Assembly: GCA_001636495.1 (NCBI GenBank)
Contig: KV440964.1
Location: 760,666 to 824,665 of the forward strand
Length of the DNA: 64,000 nucleotides
Direction: 5' to 3'
Source of the DNA: Sutcliffiella horikoshii
GTDB taxonomy: Bacteria > Bacillota > Bacilli > Bacillales > Bacillaceae_I
A program made the translations under genes and the position numbers. Under the pieces are notes generated by a model that was not told the DNA's origin, searched no databases, and saw only the letters and a list, made by a program, of their open reading frames with translations. Positions 1 through 11,218 of this stretch are shown piece by piece (within the stretch, counting starts at the first letter, position 1; the number at the start of each line of letters is the position of its first letter).

Positions 1-569
1 CGGGATTTGTCATCGGAAAAGATGAGCACAAAATGGGCTTGCACGGTTCGAAAACGGTCCAGCTGACGTTTGAAGATGCGAAGGTCACTGTGGAGAACCT
101 GCTTGGAGCAGAAGGAGAAGGCTTCAAAATTGCAATGGCGAATCTTGATGTCGGCCGTATCGGCATCGCGGCGCAGTCCCTTGGTATCGCAGAAGCAGCA
201 GTGCAGGCGGCAACAGCCTATGCAAAAGAGCGAGTCCAGTTCGGCAAACCAATCGCTGCTCAGCAGGGTGTTTCTTTTAAACTGGCAGACATGGCGACGG
301 CGGTGGAAGGTGCTAGATTGTTGACTTACCGTGCGGCCAACTTGCGAGCATTAGGCAAGCCTTGCGGAAAAGAAGCCTCCATGGCAAAACTTTTCGCATC
401 ACAGACGGCAATGAACGTGGCAATCGAGGCGGTCCAGGTGTTCGGTGGTTACGGCTACACAAAGGATTATCCGGTGGAACGCTACTTCCGTGACGCGAAG
501 GTTTGTGAGATTTACGAAGGAACGAGTGAGATTCAGAGAATGGTGATTGGGAAGCATTTGGTGAACTGA
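1..569 (+). CDS. acyl-CoA dehydrogenase, 3' part (5' end outside window)
   Basis: The reading frame is open from base 3, so the gene starts upstream of the window; about 188 residues are visible. It should oxidise an acyl-CoA to the 2-enoyl-CoA with FAD and pass electrons to ETF. The visible part is the C-terminal half of the family: the end of the beta domain, then the helical domain with the FAD and dimer contact [14 protein letters not shown], the [14 protein letters not shown] stretch and the catalytic base in YEGTSEIQ. It closely resembles the complete paralogue that follows, and long DNA stretches are almost identical, which suggests tandem duplication. Substrate chain length cannot be read from sequence. 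The IcmF gene downstream suggests branched-chain or short-chain acyl-CoA. Confidence 0.93.
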   Translation, partial: GFVIGKDEHKMGLHGSKTVQLTFEDAKVTVENLLGAEGEGFKIAMANLDVGRIGIAAQSLGIAEAAVQAATAYAKERVQFGKPIAAQQGVSFKLADMATAVEGARLLTYRAANLRALGKPCGKEASMAKLFASQTAMNVAIEAVQVFGGYGYTKDYPVERYFRDAKVCEIYEGTSEIQRMVIGKHLVN

Positions 570-675
570 TGGACGGTTAGGTTTGGTGAATGAGTGGGGA
601 TCGACGTTTGAGAATTGCGGCGAGTTGAATTTGGAGGATGAGACTGACTTAGAAATTAGGTGGCTCCTGTAAGAA

Positions 676-885
676 TGTCCGAAGATTTGCGGAAGTTGTC
701 CGAAGTTTTTCGATTCTTGTCCGAAGTTTTCGCAAAGTTGTCCAAAGATTCCACGAGATTGTCCGAACCAATTTTTCAAATGTCCAAACACACCATCAAA
801 GTTGTCCGAACACGCTTATAGATTGTCCGAACCACCTCCAAAAGAATGCCAAAAGTGTCCGAAAGCCCTTTTCAAATGTCCGAAC
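676..885. repeat. 21-bp-period array, core TTGTCCGAA
   Basis: The 479-bp gap between the two acyl-CoA dehydrogenases holds a degenerate array. The TGTCC core starts at 676, 697, 718, 739, 760 and 781 (exactly 21 bp apart), then at 803 and 824, and again at 856 and 877. The sequence between cores is not conserved, so this is a periodic motif rather than a plain tandem duplication. The minus-strand translation gives FGQ every seven residues, but I see no ribosome binding site and do not think it is coding. The rest of the gap (570-675 and 886-1030) shows nothing I can name. Confidence 0.85.
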
Positions 886-1048
886 GGTTTTCAAGTGCAC
901 TTCAAATAGCAAAAAAACGATGAAAAGTCGTTAAATTGACCATTAAATCAAACAAACCACCGCGCCAGGACCCGCGATAAGCGAAGCCCGGAGCCTGGTG
1001 CAGAAAGCAACGGCGTCTAAAAAAATAAATCATCGGGGGATGAAAAAT

Positions 1049-2188
1049 ATGAACTTTCAACTATCAGAAGAACATGAAATGATTCGCAAAATGGTAAGAG
1101 ATTTTGCTAAGAACGAAGTGGAACCGACTGCAGCTGAGCGAGACGAGGAAGAGCGCTTTGATATGGATATTTTCAAAAAGATGGCAGACCTTGGCTTAAC
1201 GGGAATCCCTTTTCCGGAAGAGTACGGCGGGATCGGCAGTGACTATCTGGCGTACTGCATCGCGGTTGAGGAGCTTTCACGAGTATGTGCATCCACAGGG
1301 GTAACTCTTTCTGCGCACACGTCCTTAGCTAGCTGGCCGATTTACAAGTACGGAACAGAAGAGCAGAAGCAGAAGTACTTGGTGCCACTTGCGCAAGGAA
1401 CGAGCATTGGCGGATACGGGCTGACAGAACCAGGATCCGGATCTGATGCGGGTGGGATGCGTACGACAGCGAAATTGGACGGCGATCATTATGTCCTGAA
1501 CGGTTCTAAAATTTTCATCACAAACGGCGGGATCGCGGACATCTATGTGGTGTTTGCGGTAACAGATCCGACAAGCAAGCATAAAGGCACGAGCGCGTTT
1601 ATCGTCGAAGCGGACTTCCCAGGATTTAGCGTTGGGAAAAAAGAGAAAAAACTAGGTATTCGTTCTTCACCAACGACGGAAATCATTTTCGAAGATTGCC
1701 GCGTACCGGTAGCGAACATGCTTGGTGCAGAAGGAGAAGGTTTTAAAGTGGCGATGACCACGCTTGATGGCGGACGTAATGGGATTGCTGCACAGGCTGT
1801 CGGGATTGCACAAGGTGCACTTGACGCTGCAACCAATTATGCAAAAGAGCGCGTTCAGTTCGGGAAGCCAATCGCTGCACAGCAGGGTGTTTCTTTTAAA
1901 CTGGCAGATATGGCGACAACGGTGGAAGCTTCCAGACTATTAACGTATCAGGCTGCGTGGAGAGAGTCCGAGGGCTTAAGTTATGGCTTGGAGTCTGCGA
2001 TGTCCAAACTTTTTGCTGGTGACACGGCGATGAAAGTGACAACAGAAGCAGTTCAGGTATTCGGTGGCTACGGTTACACGAAAGACTACCCAGTCGAGCG
2101 CTATATGAGGGATGCGAAAATTACGCAAATCTATGAAGGAACACAAGAAATTCAACGTCTCGTAATCTCCAGAATGCTTACTAAGTAA
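1049..2188 (+). CDS. acyl-CoA dehydrogenase
   Basis: This 379-residue protein has the usual length for the short/branched-chain acyl-CoA dehydrogenase family. It is an FAD enzyme that makes a trans-2-enoyl-CoA and reduces ETF. It has the N-terminal helical domain, the signature [16 protein letters not shown], the substrate-loop region and the C-terminal helical domain with [14 protein letters not shown] and catalytic Glu363 in YEGT. I chose the ATG at 1049 because GGGGGA lies about 8 bp upstream and the protein then begins [11 protein letters not shown] as in relatives. In-frame ATGs at 998 and 1040 are less well placed. It is followed 16 bp later by a TetR gene and probably shares its transcript. 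Confidence 0.95.
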   Translation: MNFQLSEEHEMIRKMVRDFAKNEVEPTAAERDEEERFDMDIFKKMADLGLTGIPFPEEYGGIGSDYLAYCIAVEELSRVCASTGVTLSAHTSLASWPIYKYGTEEQKQKYLVPLAQGTSIGGYGLTEPGSGSDAGGMRTTAKLDGDHYVLNGSKIFITNGGIADIYVVFAVTDPTSKHKGTSAFIVEADFPGFSVGKKEKKLGIRSSPTTEIIFEDCRVPVANMLGAEGEGFKVAMTTLDGGRNGIAAQAVGIAQGALDAATNYAKERVQFGKPIAAQQGVSFKLADMATTVEASRLLTYQAAWRESEGLSYGLESAMSKLFAGDTAMKVTTEAVQVFGGYGYTKDYPVERYMRDAKITQIYEGTQEIQRLVISRMLTK

Positions 2189-2204
2189 GTAGGGGGCAAA
2201 CAGG

Positions 2205-2864
2205 ATGATGAAAAAACGCCAAGTACATGCATCCGTAAAAGACGAGCGGCTGATCGAAAAGCGCCGCGACCAGATGATCAAGGGGGCAGTGAGTCTTTTT
2301 AAAGAAAAGGGCTTCCACCGCACGACAACAAGGGAAATTGCCAAAGAGGCCGGTTTCAGTATCGGCACGCTCTATGAATATATCAGAACGAAGGAAGATG
2401 TCCTTTATCTCGTCTGTGACCGGATTTATGACCAGGTCGGCGAGCGGCTGCAGGAGGAACTCGATATGAAGCGGGGGAACCTTGAGAGCCTAAAATCCGC
2501 GATAAGATACTATTTTCGGGTCATGGATGAAATGCAGGATGAGGTGCTTGTCATGTATCAGGAGGCGAAATCGTTATCAAAAGATGCGCTTCCTTACGTG
2601 TTGAACAAGGAGCTTGCAATGGTGGCCATGTTCGAGCAGGTTATAAGGAACTGCATGACGGCAGAAGGCATGCAAATGCAAGAACAGCACATTCAATTGA
2701 TGGCACACAACATTTTTGTGCAAGGCCAGATGTGGGGATTCAGGCGCTGGGTGTTACACAGGCACTTTGAGCTGGAAGCTTATATCGAGGGCCAGATTGA
2801 ACTTTTAGTGCACGGACTTACAAAGGGGGAGAATGTGAAAAATGGAAGTATATCGTCCAACTAA
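2205..2864 (+). CDS. TetR/AcrR family transcriptional regulator
   Basis: The protein has 219 residues. The N-terminal DNA-binding domain is clear at about residues 25-75: [16 protein letters not shown], then the helix-turn-helix [19 protein letters not shown] and the family end piece KEDVLYLV. The C-terminal ligand domain is unspecific in sequence. It lies between an acyl-CoA dehydrogenase and icmF, and its end overlaps the icmF start by 23 bp. A FadR-like repressor of this acyl-CoA operon that responds to an acyl-CoA is therefore likely, but the ligand is inference. Its ribosome binding site is the GGGGGC run before 2205. The ATG at 2208 is an equally possible start. Confidence 0.93.
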   Translation: MMKKRQVHASVKDERLIEKRRDQMIKGAVSLFKEKGFHRTTTREIAKEAGFSIGTLYEYIRTKEDVLYLVCDRIYDQVGERLQEELDMKRGNLESLKSAIRYYFRVMDEMQDEVLVMYQEAKSLSKDALPYVLNKELAMVAMFEQVIRNCMTAEGMQMQEQHIQLMAHNIFVQGQMWGFRRWVLHRHFELEAYIEGQIELLVHGLTKGENVKNGSISSN

Positions 2865-5800
2865 CCATATTCGTTTTGTGACAGCTTCAAGTCTATTTGA
2901 CGGGCATGACGCCTCAATCAACATCATGCGCCGCATCATCCAGGCGAGCGGTGCCGAGGTAATCCACCTTGGCCACAACCGTTCCGTGGAAGAAATCGTG
3001 AACGCGGCAATCCAGGAGGATGTGCAGGGAATCGCGATTTCCTCCTATCAGGGCGGACATGTCGAATATTTTAAATATATGTATGATTTGCTGAAGGAAA
3101 AAGGTGCCTCGCACATCCGCATTTACGGCGGTGGTGGTGGGGTCATCATTCCTTCTGAGATAAAAGAACTGCATGCATATGGAATCGCTCGTATCTTTTC
3201 GCCGGAAGACGGTCGCGAGCATGGGCTGCAGGGCATGATCAACTCGATGTTGAAGGAATGTGACTTTGTGACGGTCAAATCCCTTGGCGATGAGGTGGAG
3301 CGTCTTGCTGCTGATAATCATCAGGCAATCGCGAAACTAATTACGTTATCCGAGTTGCAGGTGACTTCTGATGAAGAAGTGGCGGCAACGGCCCAAACCG
3401 CCCTTGCGAAAGTAAAAGAAATGCAGAAAACCGTGCCGGTCCTTGGGATTACGGGGACAGGTGGAGCGGGGAAAAGTTCTCTAACAGATGAATTGATCCG
3501 CAGATTTATAAACGAAGTGCCAGATAAAAAGGTGGCGATTCTTTCCATCGATCCGACGAAACAGAAGACAGGTGGCGCATTGCTTGGGGACAGAATCCGC
3601 ATGAACGCGATTTTCAACCCGCGCGTGTATATGCGTTCCTTGGCTACCCGTGGTTCTCGTTCTGAGCTTTCCTTAGCGATCCAAGATGCGATTGCTGTAA
3701 CGAAGGCTGCTGGCTTTGATCTGATTATTGTCGAGACAAGCGGAATTGGGCAAGGGGATGCCGGAATCACAGAGATATGCGACATCTCGATGTATGTGAT
3801 GACAAGTGAGTTTGGTGCGCCTTCCCAGCTCGAAAAAATCGATATGATTGATTACGCGGATTTAATTGTTATCAATAAATTTGAGCGAAAAGGCTCGGAG
3901 GATGCGAAGCGCCAGGTGCAGAAGCAGTATCAGCGCAGCCGTCTTTTATGGGATAAGGAATTGGATGAAATGCCGGTGTACGGCACGATTGCTAGTCAGT
4001 TCAATGACCTTGGGACAAACACGCTTTTTGCTGCGTTGCTTGAGCTGATGAACGAGAGAACAGGTTCTGCCTATGCATCTAGCTTGCCGACGTCCAAGGA
4101 TGTGGAAAAGCAGAATGTGATCATTCCGAATGATCGCCGGTATTATTTGCGTGAGATCAGTGAGACAGTCCGTAATTACCATAAGATGGCCGCTGAGCAG
4201 GTCGAGTTGGCACGCAAATTGTTCCAGTTGGATGGGGCGATGGAGGCGGCAGGTGCATCTGGCGGAGGTGCTTCAAACGAGGAGCTCGTGGCGGCACTTG
4301 CCGAGCTGCGTCGTGAATATGAGGAAAAATTGACAAGTGACTCCCGCAAAATTTTAGCAGGCTGGGAAGAGAAGAAAGAGAAATATTCCGGTGACCAGTT
4401 TGTTACAAAAATTCGCGACAAAGAGATCATCACAAAGCTGACAACGAAAACTTTATCGGGCTTGAAGATTCCAAAAGTGGTCCTGCCGAAGTATGTGGAC
4501 TATGGGGAGATTTTGAAGTGGGTGTACCGTGAGAACGTACCTGGGGAGTTCCCTTATACGGCCGGTGTGTTCCCATTCAAACGTGAAGGCGAGGATCCAA
4601 AGCGTCAATTCGCTGGGGAAGGGACGCCTGAGCGTACAAACCGCCGTTTCCACTATTTGAGTAAGGATGACGATGCGAAGCGCTTGAGTACGGCTTTTGA
4701 CTCGGTTACTTTGTACGGGGAAGACCCAGCAGAGCGCCCGGACATTTATGGAAAAGTCGGGAATAGCGGCGTAAGCATTTGTACATTGGACGATATGAAG
4801 AAGTTATATGCAGGCTTTGACCTGTGTGCGCCAAGCACGTCTGTTTCCATGACGATCAACGGACCGGCGCCAGTTATTTTGGCGATGTTCATGAACACGG
4901 CAATTGATCAGCAGGTGCAAAAGCGCGAAGAGGAACTTGGGCGTTTGTTATCGGTGGAAGAGTTTGCGGAAGTCCGTGCTGTGACCATGCAGACGGTACG
5001 TGGAACAGTGCAGGCGGATATTTTAAAAGAAGATCAAGGCCAGAATACGTGTATTTTCTCAACCGAGTTCGCTTTGAGAGTGATGGGCGATATTCAGCAG
5101 TATTTCATCGATAAAAAGGTGCGCAATTACTATTCCGTTTCGATCTCTGGATATCATATTGCTGAAGCGGGTGCGAATCCGATTACGCAGTTGGCGTTCA
5201 CATTGGCAAATGGCTTCACATATGTGGAGTATTATTTGAGCCGTGGCATGAAAATCGATGACTTTGCTCCGAACTTGTCGTTCTTCTTCAGTAACGGGTT
5301 GGATGCAGAGTACACGGTGATCGGCCGTGTGGCACGCCGTATCTGGGCGACGGTGATGAAAAATAAATATAATGCTAATGAGCGCAGCCAGAAGCTGAAG
5401 TATCACATCCAGACGTCCGGTCGTTCCTTGCATGCTCAGGAAATCGACTTTAATGATATCAGAACGACCCTGCAGGCGCTGATGGCACTTCAGGACAACT
5501 GTAACTCGTTGCATACCAATGCCTATGACGAGGCGATTACGACGCCGACGGAAGAGTCTGTGCGCCGTGCGATGGCCATTCAGATGATCATCACAAAAGA
5601 GCATGGCTTGGCGAAAAATGAGAATCCATTGCAGGGAGCCTTTGTGGTGGAAGAGCTGACAGACCTTGTGGAAGAAATGGTGCTGCAGGAGTTTGAACGC
5701 TTGAACGACCGCGGTGGCGTACTTGGTGCGATGGAGACCCAGTATCAGCGCGGAAAGATCCAGGATGAGTCCATGTATTATGAGATGAAAAAACATACGG

Positions 5801-6105
5801 GTGAGCTTCCGATCATTGGGGTGAACACGTATAAAAATCCGAATCCGCCTTCTGAGGACGATTTGAATGATATCGAGCTTGCTCGTTCGACGGAAGAGGA
5901 GAAGCAAACGCAGATTAGAAATCTTGCTTCGTTCCAGGAACGCAATGCTTGGGAAGTGGAAAAGGCATTAGAGAGATTGAAGCAGGTGGCCATCAGCGGC
6001 GGCAACATCTTCGAAGAACTGATGGAAACCGTCCGGGTGGCAAGCCTCGGCCAAATCACCACAGCCCTCTACGAAGTCGGCGGCCAATTCAGACGAAACA
6101 TGTAA
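2842..6105 (+). CDS. icmF: fused isobutyryl-CoA mutase IcmF
   Basis: This 1087-residue adenosylcobalamin enzyme interconverts isobutyryl-CoA and butyryl-CoA, and the family may also act on isovaleryl-CoA. It is a three-part fusion in the IcmF order. A B12-binding domain covers about residues 8-140, with FDGHDAS and axial ligand His22. A MeaI-type GTPase chaperone follows, with P-loop GTGGAGKS at 205-212 and NKFE at 345-348. A linker leads to the large acyl-CoA mutase barrel from about 530 to the end. Length and order match characterised Geobacillus IcmF. GGGGGAG precedes the ATG inside the end of the TetR gene, so translation is probably coupled. Neighbouring acyl-CoA dehydrogenases fit a role in branched-chain fatty or amino acid catabolism. 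Confidence 0.95.
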   Translation: MEVYRPTNHIRFVTASSLFDGHDASINIMRRIIQASGAEVIHLGHNRSVEEIVNAAIQEDVQGIAISSYQGGHVEYFKYMYDLLKEKGASHIRIYGGGGGVIIPSEIKELHAYGIARIFSPEDGREHGLQGMINSMLKECDFVTVKSLGDEVERLAADNHQAIAKLITLSELQVTSDEEVAATAQTALAKVKEMQKTVPVLGITGTGGAGKSSLTDELIRRFINEVPDKKVAILSIDPTKQKTGGALLGDRIRMNAIFNPRVYMRSLATRGSRSELSLAIQDAIAVTKAAGFDLIIVETSGIGQGDAGITEICDISMYVMTSEFGAPSQLEKIDMIDYADLIVINKFERKGSEDAKRQVQKQYQRSRLLWDKELDEMPVYGTIASQFNDLGTNTLFAALLELMNERTGSAYASSLPTSKDVEKQNVIIPNDRRYYLREISETVRNYHKMAAEQVELARKLFQLDGAMEAAGASGGGASNEELVAALAELRREYEEKLTSDSRKILAGWEEKKEKYSGDQFVTKIRDKEIITKLTTKTLSGLKIPKVVLPKYVDYGEILKWVYRENVPGEFPYTAGVFPFKREGEDPKRQFAGEGTPERTNRRFHYLSKDDDAKRLSTAFDSVTLYGEDPAERPDIYGKVGNSGVSICTLDDMKKLYAGFDLCAPSTSVSMTINGPAPVILAMFMNTAIDQQVQKREEELGRLLSVEEFAEVRAVTMQTVRGTVQADILKEDQGQNTCIFSTEFALRVMGDIQQYFIDKKVRNYYSVSISGYHIAEAGANPITQLAFTLANGFTYVEYYLSRGMKIDDFAPNLSFFFSNGLDAEYTVIGRVARRIWATVMKNKYNANERSQKLKYHIQTSGRSLHAQEIDFNDIRTTLQALMALQDNCNSLHTNAYDEAITTPTEESVRRAMAIQMIITKEHGLAKNENPLQGAFVVEELTDLVEEMVLQEFERLNDRGGVLGAMETQYQRGKIQDESMYYEMKKHTGELPIIGVNTYKNPNPPSEDDLNDIELARSTEEEKQTQIRNLASFQERNAWEVEKALERLKQVAISGGNIFEELMETVRVASLGQITTALYEVGGQFRRNM

Positions 6106-6125
6106 CAAAAAATGCTAGAGAAAAG

Positions 6126-6149
6126 GGCGGGGATGCAAGATTCCCCGCC
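6126..6149 (+). terminator. stem-loop after icmF
   Basis: The arms GGCGGGGA and TTCCCCGCC enclose a 7-base loop just after the icmF stop. The U tract is weak here, but the REP palindrome 40 bp further on carries a T run and could complete termination. Confidence 0.6.
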
Positions 6150-6160
6150 AACTTTATAGT

Positions 6161-6209
6161 CTTCGACGCGGAGAGGGAAATACCTTTGGGGGTCTGACCC
6201 CCTTTTTTT
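6161..6209 (+). repeat. REP-like unit, GGGGGTCTGACCCCC
   Basis: This is a full copy of the window's palindromic repeat. CTTCGAC starts at 6161, an A-rich stretch follows, then CCTTTGGGGGTCTGACCCCC with the palindrome at 6188-6202 and seven T after it. In this place it could also act as a terminator for icmF. Confidence 0.8.
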
Positions 6210-6378
6210 ATTTTTTTCTTTATTTTCACTTTTTCCCCAAATTTTTATTTTTTTGAGGGAAAGATTTATTTTATGCTGGATTAAACATTGGTATTTTGTT
6301 TATAATGAGTGGTATGGATTTTTCTAGGAATTGCTATGAATATTGTCTTTTTACATATATAGAAAGGATGTGCAGACA

Positions 6379-6948
6379 TTGGCATTAAACCATTTAACGG
6401 AAGAACAAGTGAAAGAGATGTCATTGATCGAAATCGCTACTGCTTTATTTAACGAACAGAAGCAGTCTGTGACTTTTGACGAACTAATTACGGAGATCAA
6501 GAAAATCAATGGTTTTACAGATGCAGACCTTAAGGGCAAGTTGTCTCAATTCTATACGGACTTGAACATTGATGGCCGTTTCATTTGTATTGGAGAAAAC
6601 CAATGGGGACTTCGTGCATGGTATCCTTACGATCAAATAGAAGAAGAAACAACTCCTCAGGTGAAGACGAAAGCGAAAAAGAAGAAGAAGGCTGCAGATG
6701 AGGACGATATCGATGCCGACGAATTCGATGAGCTGGATGAAGAAGAATTGGAATTCGACGATCTGGATGATTATGAAGAGGATGAAGTCGAAGAAGAAGA
6801 CTTTGACGATGCAGATGATGATGCAGACGACGATGACGATGATGATGATGAAGAGTTTGAAGAAGACCTGATTGAAGACGAGGAGTACGACCTCGAAGAC
6901 GATGAGGAAGAGGAAGAATTGGAAGAAGATGAGGAAGAAGAACTCTAA
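6379..6948 (+). CDS. rpoE: DNA-directed RNA polymerase subunit delta
   Basis: This 189-residue Firmicute-specific accessory subunit of RNA polymerase affects promoter selectivity, RNA release and recycling. The N-terminal globular domain (about residues 1-90) contains EEQVKEMSLIEIA and FYTDLNIDGRFI, then the signature WGLRAWYPYDQI. A short Lys-rich stretch (KTKAKKKKK) follows. The remaining 75 or so residues are almost all Asp and Glu, as expected for delta. The start is taken as TTG at 6379 because AAAGGATGTG lies just upstream. The longer frame from 6343 has no ribosome binding site. A terminator follows, so it is probably transcribed alone. Confidence 0.95.
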   Translation: MALNHLTEEQVKEMSLIEIATALFNEQKQSVTFDELITEIKKINGFTDADLKGKLSQFYTDLNIDGRFICIGENQWGLRAWYPYDQIEEETTPQVKTKAKKKKKAADEDDIDADEFDELDEEELEFDDLDDYEEDEVEEEDFDDADDDADDDDDDDDEEFEEDLIEDEEYDLEDDEEEEELEEDEEEEL

Positions 6949-6961
6949 TCTTCGCTAGAAA

Positions 6962-6999
6962 ACACACTCCCTGGGACGAAAAACGGGGAGTGTGTTTTA
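6962..6999 (+). terminator. rho-independent terminator of rpoE
   Basis: The arms ACACACTCCC and GGGGAGTGTGT enclose an A-rich loop and are followed by TTTTATTT. Confidence 0.88.
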
Positions 7000-7047
7000 T
7001 TTAGGGCTAACCGAAAAAAGTGAAAATTCGTAAGTTAAACTCGAGTC

Positions 7048-7084
7048 TTGACTTTTCCCCCCATACTAGGTAGAATCTTTTTTG
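7048..7084 (+). promoter_or_regulatory. SigA promoter of pyrG, transcript starts GGGCUCC
   Basis: TTGACT (7048-7053), a 17-bp spacer and TAGAAT (7071-7076) form a near-consensus SigA promoter. Counting seven bases on puts +1 at G7084, giving the start GGGCUCC. This start is known in B. subtilis pyrG to allow slippage and addition of extra G residues when CTP is low. Confidence 0.85.
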
Positions 7085-7172
7085 GGCTCCTTAAAAAAGG
7101 ACACGTATAATTTGTTGTATATATACACGCTCCCCTTGCTGCAAATGCCGGCAAGTGGGGCGTTTTTTATTT
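7084..7172 (+). promoter_or_regulatory. pyrG leader attenuator (reiterative-transcription type)
   Basis: The leader from G7084 ends in a strong terminator. The arm at 7128-7139 (CGCTCCCCTTGC) pairs with GCAAGTGGGGCG at 7151-7162, followed by TTTTTTATTTT. The 5' arm contains the pyrimidine run TCCCCTT. In the known B. subtilis mechanism, extra G residues added at the GGGC start under CTP shortage pair with this run and open the terminator. All three parts are present here: the start sequence, the pyrimidine run and the terminator. Confidence 0.8.
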
Positions 7173-7236
7173 TATTAGTGAATAAACATCCATACGCTGT
7201 ACCTGAGAAATTAGGGGCAGCTTCATTTTTTCGTAA

Positions 7237-8958
<1,722 letters not shown>

Positions 8959-8970
8959 TTTTATAGAAAA

Positions 8971-9004
8971 AAGCTCAGAGTTTTAATTAGCTCTGAGCTT
9001 TTTT
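8971..9004. terminator. terminator of pyrG, possibly bidirectional
   Basis: AAGCTCAGAG and CTCTGAGCTT flank a short loop, with A-rich sequence on the left and TTTTTT on the right. It can therefore end pyrG and also the convergent minus-strand group. Confidence 0.9.
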
Positions 9005-9012
9005 AATGGGTA

Positions 9013-9294
9013 TTATTTTTTATCACGATTGGTGGTTTTGTATTTTTCACCTTTGCTATCATAGGTAACCCATTCACCGACAGGTTCGCCCTTCTGAAAA
9101 TGACCGGATCGCTTGATGATCCCATCCGCACGATACCATTCCCAATAGCCTTCTGGTTGATCGTCAACCATTTTCCCCTTAGACCACACAGTTTTGCCGT
9201 TTGCATGGTATTTTATCGTGTACCCGTCAACCACGTCTAAAGGCTTTTCTTTTACTCCATTTTTCGGTTTTAGATCACATTTTTCGTTATCCAT
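9013..9294 (-). CDS. small MORN-repeat-like protein
   Basis: This 93-residue protein has two to three YwqK/MORN-type repeats: YTIKYHANGKTVWSKGKM, PEGYWEWYRADGIIKRSG and GEWVTYDSKGEKY. Each has the hydrophobic-Tyr-Gly pattern of a short beta hairpin. Such proteins are sometimes named antitoxins, but I see no toxin partner, so no function is assigned. AAAGGAGG at 9301-9308 favours the ATG at 9294; the ATG at 9297 is closer than ideal. The start overlaps the stop of the acetyltransferase upstream on the same strand, so the two are co-transcribed and probably translationally coupled. Confidence 0.75.
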   Translation of the reverse strand: MDNEKCDLKPKNGVKEKPLDVVDGYTIKYHANGKTVWSKGKMVDDQPEGYWEWYRADGIIKRSGHFQKGEPVGEWVTYDSKGEKYKTTNRDKK

Positions 9295-9844
9295 CATGAA
9301 CCTCCTTTGCCGCTTTGTTAGGTTCCCATTCATACAAACAATGCCCATCGACTATGCTTAATAGCTTGAATTCGTGCTTCTCATAAAAGCCACGGAGCTT
9401 TTCACTGTGTGCCACACAATCCAACCGAATCTTGGTATAGCCGAGCTCTCCTATATGTTGCTTAATCCAGTACACGAGGTGATCGCCAAGCCCATGGCCT
9501 TTATGTTTGAGAACGATAGCGAGCTTATGTAGATATACCGTATCCTGGTTGTCCGCTTGTCCCCACAGGTGAACATCCCACTCCTCTTGCGTGTCTGACA
9601 GCATGAAAGTGGCCGCTAGAGGATGGGATGTATTATCCTGAATACCTGATTTAATTGCAACCTTATAAAATAGACCCTTTGACACGAGCTCTAAAATTTC
9701 GGCATCCTCTTGACCAGTAAGAAGGAAACTCCACTGTTCAGAACCCTTCCGTTTTAAGTCTGTAGCACGGCTCTTCAGCAATTCCAATATGCCTGGACCA
9801 TCCTCTGATGTTGCTTTTTTTATTAACAAGTCTTGATATACCAC
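9287..9844 (-). CDS. GNAT family N-acetyltransferase
   Basis: This 185-residue protein has the GNAT fold: an N-terminal strand-helix (LLIKKATSEDGPGILELL), then motif A, LHKLAIVLKHKGHGLGDHLV, for acetyl-CoA binding, and a motif B region with GFYEKHEF. It transfers an acetyl group from acetyl-CoA to an unknown amine. The start is GTG at 9844, with GGGAGG about 9 bp upstream. It lies with the MORN-like gene on the minus strand between pyrG and ywjG and looks like an accessory addition, since I recall no such pair here in B. subtilis. Confidence 0.85.
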   Translation of the reverse strand: MVYQDLLIKKATSEDGPGILELLKSRATDLKRKGSEQWSFLLTGQEDAEILELVSKGLFYKVAIKSGIQDNTSHPLAATFMLSDTQEEWDVHLWGQADNQDTVYLHKLAIVLKHKGHGLGDHLVYWIKQHIGELGYTKIRLDCVAHSEKLRGFYEKHEFKLLSIVDGHCLYEWEPNKAAKEVHDG

Positions 9845-9923
9845 TCGCCGAAACCTCCCATGGAAAATGACAATAAGAGTTGTTTCGATAAAAATGAGTA
9901 AAACCCTTTTAATTTGTAAGAGA

Positions 9924-10469
9924 TTACGCTTGCTCTTCCAGAATCTCTTTTAACGTAAAAGCTAAGCCGTGGTAAACATATAGCGCAACCATGCTGGCAG
10001 GTAAGCCAAAACGTTCCCCGTCATCGCCTGGAATTAAAGGTTTTTTCAGCTTCATGTCAATATGTACATCGGATAAGGCTTCAAGAGTTTGAGCACTTTC
10101 AGCTGACTCCTCAGTCTCCACCACCGTCGAGACTCCGACAATCTCAATACCCAGTTCCTTCAAAGCTTTCGCCGTATTTATCGCTTCTTCATCCGTGGAA
10201 AAACGGGACACAATCAACGCACGGTCCGTATCAGTCAGATCATGATAACTGTCCAGGTCAGTTAAAAGTGTAGCCCTCACAAGTGGTTCAGCCCCATCAG
10301 TGGCCTCCGCTTCAACGGCTTTCATTTCCTTCACTCCATGCACATAAATGCGTCCATCCCCGACAACTGCCTGAGCCAACAACCTCGCCGCATCCTCAAA
10401 AGCAAACTCCTCACTCGAACCAATCCTATTAAACACACCCTGCAACTGCGTCGTAAAAATCTTCAACAT
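9924..10469 (-). CDS. ywjG: DUF2529 protein, YwjG-like
   Basis: This 181-residue protein begins MLKIFTTQLQGVFNRI and has an alpha/beta layout with DGRIYVHGVKEM, then DRALIVSRFSTDEEAINTA, as in sugar-isomerase (SIS)-like folds. B. subtilis ywjG sits at the same place between pyrG and spo0F, which supports the assignment. Its biochemical role is not known to me. It is on the minus strand here, divergent from spo0F. The 335-bp gap between them holds two REP-like units and the SigH promoter of spo0F. Start at 10469; an AGGAGTGTG-type site lies upstream on the minus strand. Confidence 0.8.
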   Translation of the reverse strand: MLKIFTTQLQGVFNRIGSSEEFAFEDAARLLAQAVVGDGRIYVHGVKEMKAVEAEATDGAEPLVRATLLTDLDSYHDLTDTDRALIVSRFSTDEEAINTAKALKELGIEIVGVSTVVETEESAESAQTLEALSDVHIDMKLKKPLIPGDDGERFGLPASMVALYVYHGLAFTLKEILEEQA

Positions 10470-10567
10470 CCCAAATCACACTCCTACACAAATTATTAGC
10501 ATATTCCCATACCCTCATTCCACCAAAACTCAAGTATAATAAAAGGCGGCAGTATAACATAAACAGC

Positions 10568-10690
10568 AAAAATCCTTTGGGGGTCTGACCCCTTTTCGTT
10601 CGTGTTTTTCCTACATAATTCGACAGTTCCATGTCGGCCGGAGCCTTCTACATCAAGGGGGAAAGTCCTGCTGGGGTCTGACCCCTTTTT
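10568..10690 (+). repeat. two REP-like units upstream of spo0F
   Basis: The palindromes are GGGGGTCTGACCCC at 10579-10592, preceded by AAAAATCCTTT, and GGGGTCTGACCCC at 10673-10685, preceded by CTTCTAC and AAGTCCTGCT. Both are in the same orientation and end in a T run. They fill most of the gap between ywjG and the spo0F promoter. Confidence 0.8.
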
Positions 10691-10729
10691 AAAATTCCCT
10701 CACTCCGAAAAAATTTCCCGGTCGAAAAA

Positions 10730-10759
10730 GGAGGAAATAAGACTATTATAGTAGAATTA
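10730..10759 (+). promoter_or_regulatory. SigH promoter of spo0F
   Basis: GGAGGAAAT (10730-10738), a 12-bp spacer and GTAGAATTA (10751-10759) match the SigH consensus RNAGGAWWW / RNNGAATWW at every defined position. Just upstream, GGTCGAA at 10720-10726 is one base from the Spo0A box TGTCGAA. B. subtilis spo0F is known to use SigH and Spo0A. Confidence 0.82.
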
Positions 10760-10805
10760 GGTGGGTGGATGGAAACGGATTGATTATTTTTAGAGATGGG
10801 GTGTT

Positions 10806-11180
10806 GTGGTGGGTCAAAAATTACTGATTGTGGATGACCAGTATGGGATACGGATCTTGTTGAATGAAGTGTTCCAGAAAGAAGGTTATCAGACGTTTCA
10901 GGCAGCGAACGGTTACCAGGCATTAGATATCGTAGAAAAGCATTCACCGGACTTAGTATTGTTAGACATGAAGATCCCCGGTATGGATGGAATTGAAATT
11001 TTAAAGAGACTAAAAGCGATCAATTCCGATATCCAAGTTATCATCATGACGGCTTATGGGGAATTGGATATGATCCAGGAATCTAAAGATCTTGGAGCGA
11101 TCACGCACTTTGCCAAACCATTCGACATTGACGAAATTAGAGATGCGGTCCGTAAAAATATGCCGCGACAATCGGTCTAA
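10806..11180 (+). CDS. spo0F: sporulation phosphorelay response regulator Spo0F
   Basis: This 124-residue single-domain receiver takes phosphate from the sporulation kinases and passes it to Spo0B. It has the acidic pair Asp10-Asp11 in [16 protein letters not shown], the phosphoacceptor Asp54 in [13 protein letters not shown], Thr in IIMTAYGE and the conserved Lys in [14 protein letters not shown]. There is no output domain, as expected. The start is GTG at 10806 or 10809; the second has better spacing from GATGGGG. It is preceded by a SigH promoter and followed by its own terminator. Confidence 0.97.
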   Translation: MVGQKLLIVDDQYGIRILLNEVFQKEGYQTFQAANGYQALDIVEKHSPDLVLLDMKIPGMDGIEILKRLKAINSDIQVIIMTAYGELDMIQESKDLGAITHFAKPFDIDEIRDAVRKNMPRQSV

Positions 11181-11218
11181 AGCGCCAATTGTGTAACTGA
11201 ATATTAAAACATTTTAAG

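Noticed and set aside
399-791. Minus-strand frame with FGQ every seven residues
   Set aside because: It follows from the 21-bp period of the array and overlaps a real gene; there is no ribosome binding site.
670-885. CRISPR array
   Set aside because: The repeat core is only about 9 bp, spacers are about 12 bp, and no cas gene is present. The other two periodic arrays fail for the same reason.
9013-9844. Toxin-antitoxin pair
   Set aside because: MORN-like proteins are sometimes annotated as antitoxins, but the partner is a GNAT of ordinary layout and the gene order gives no support.
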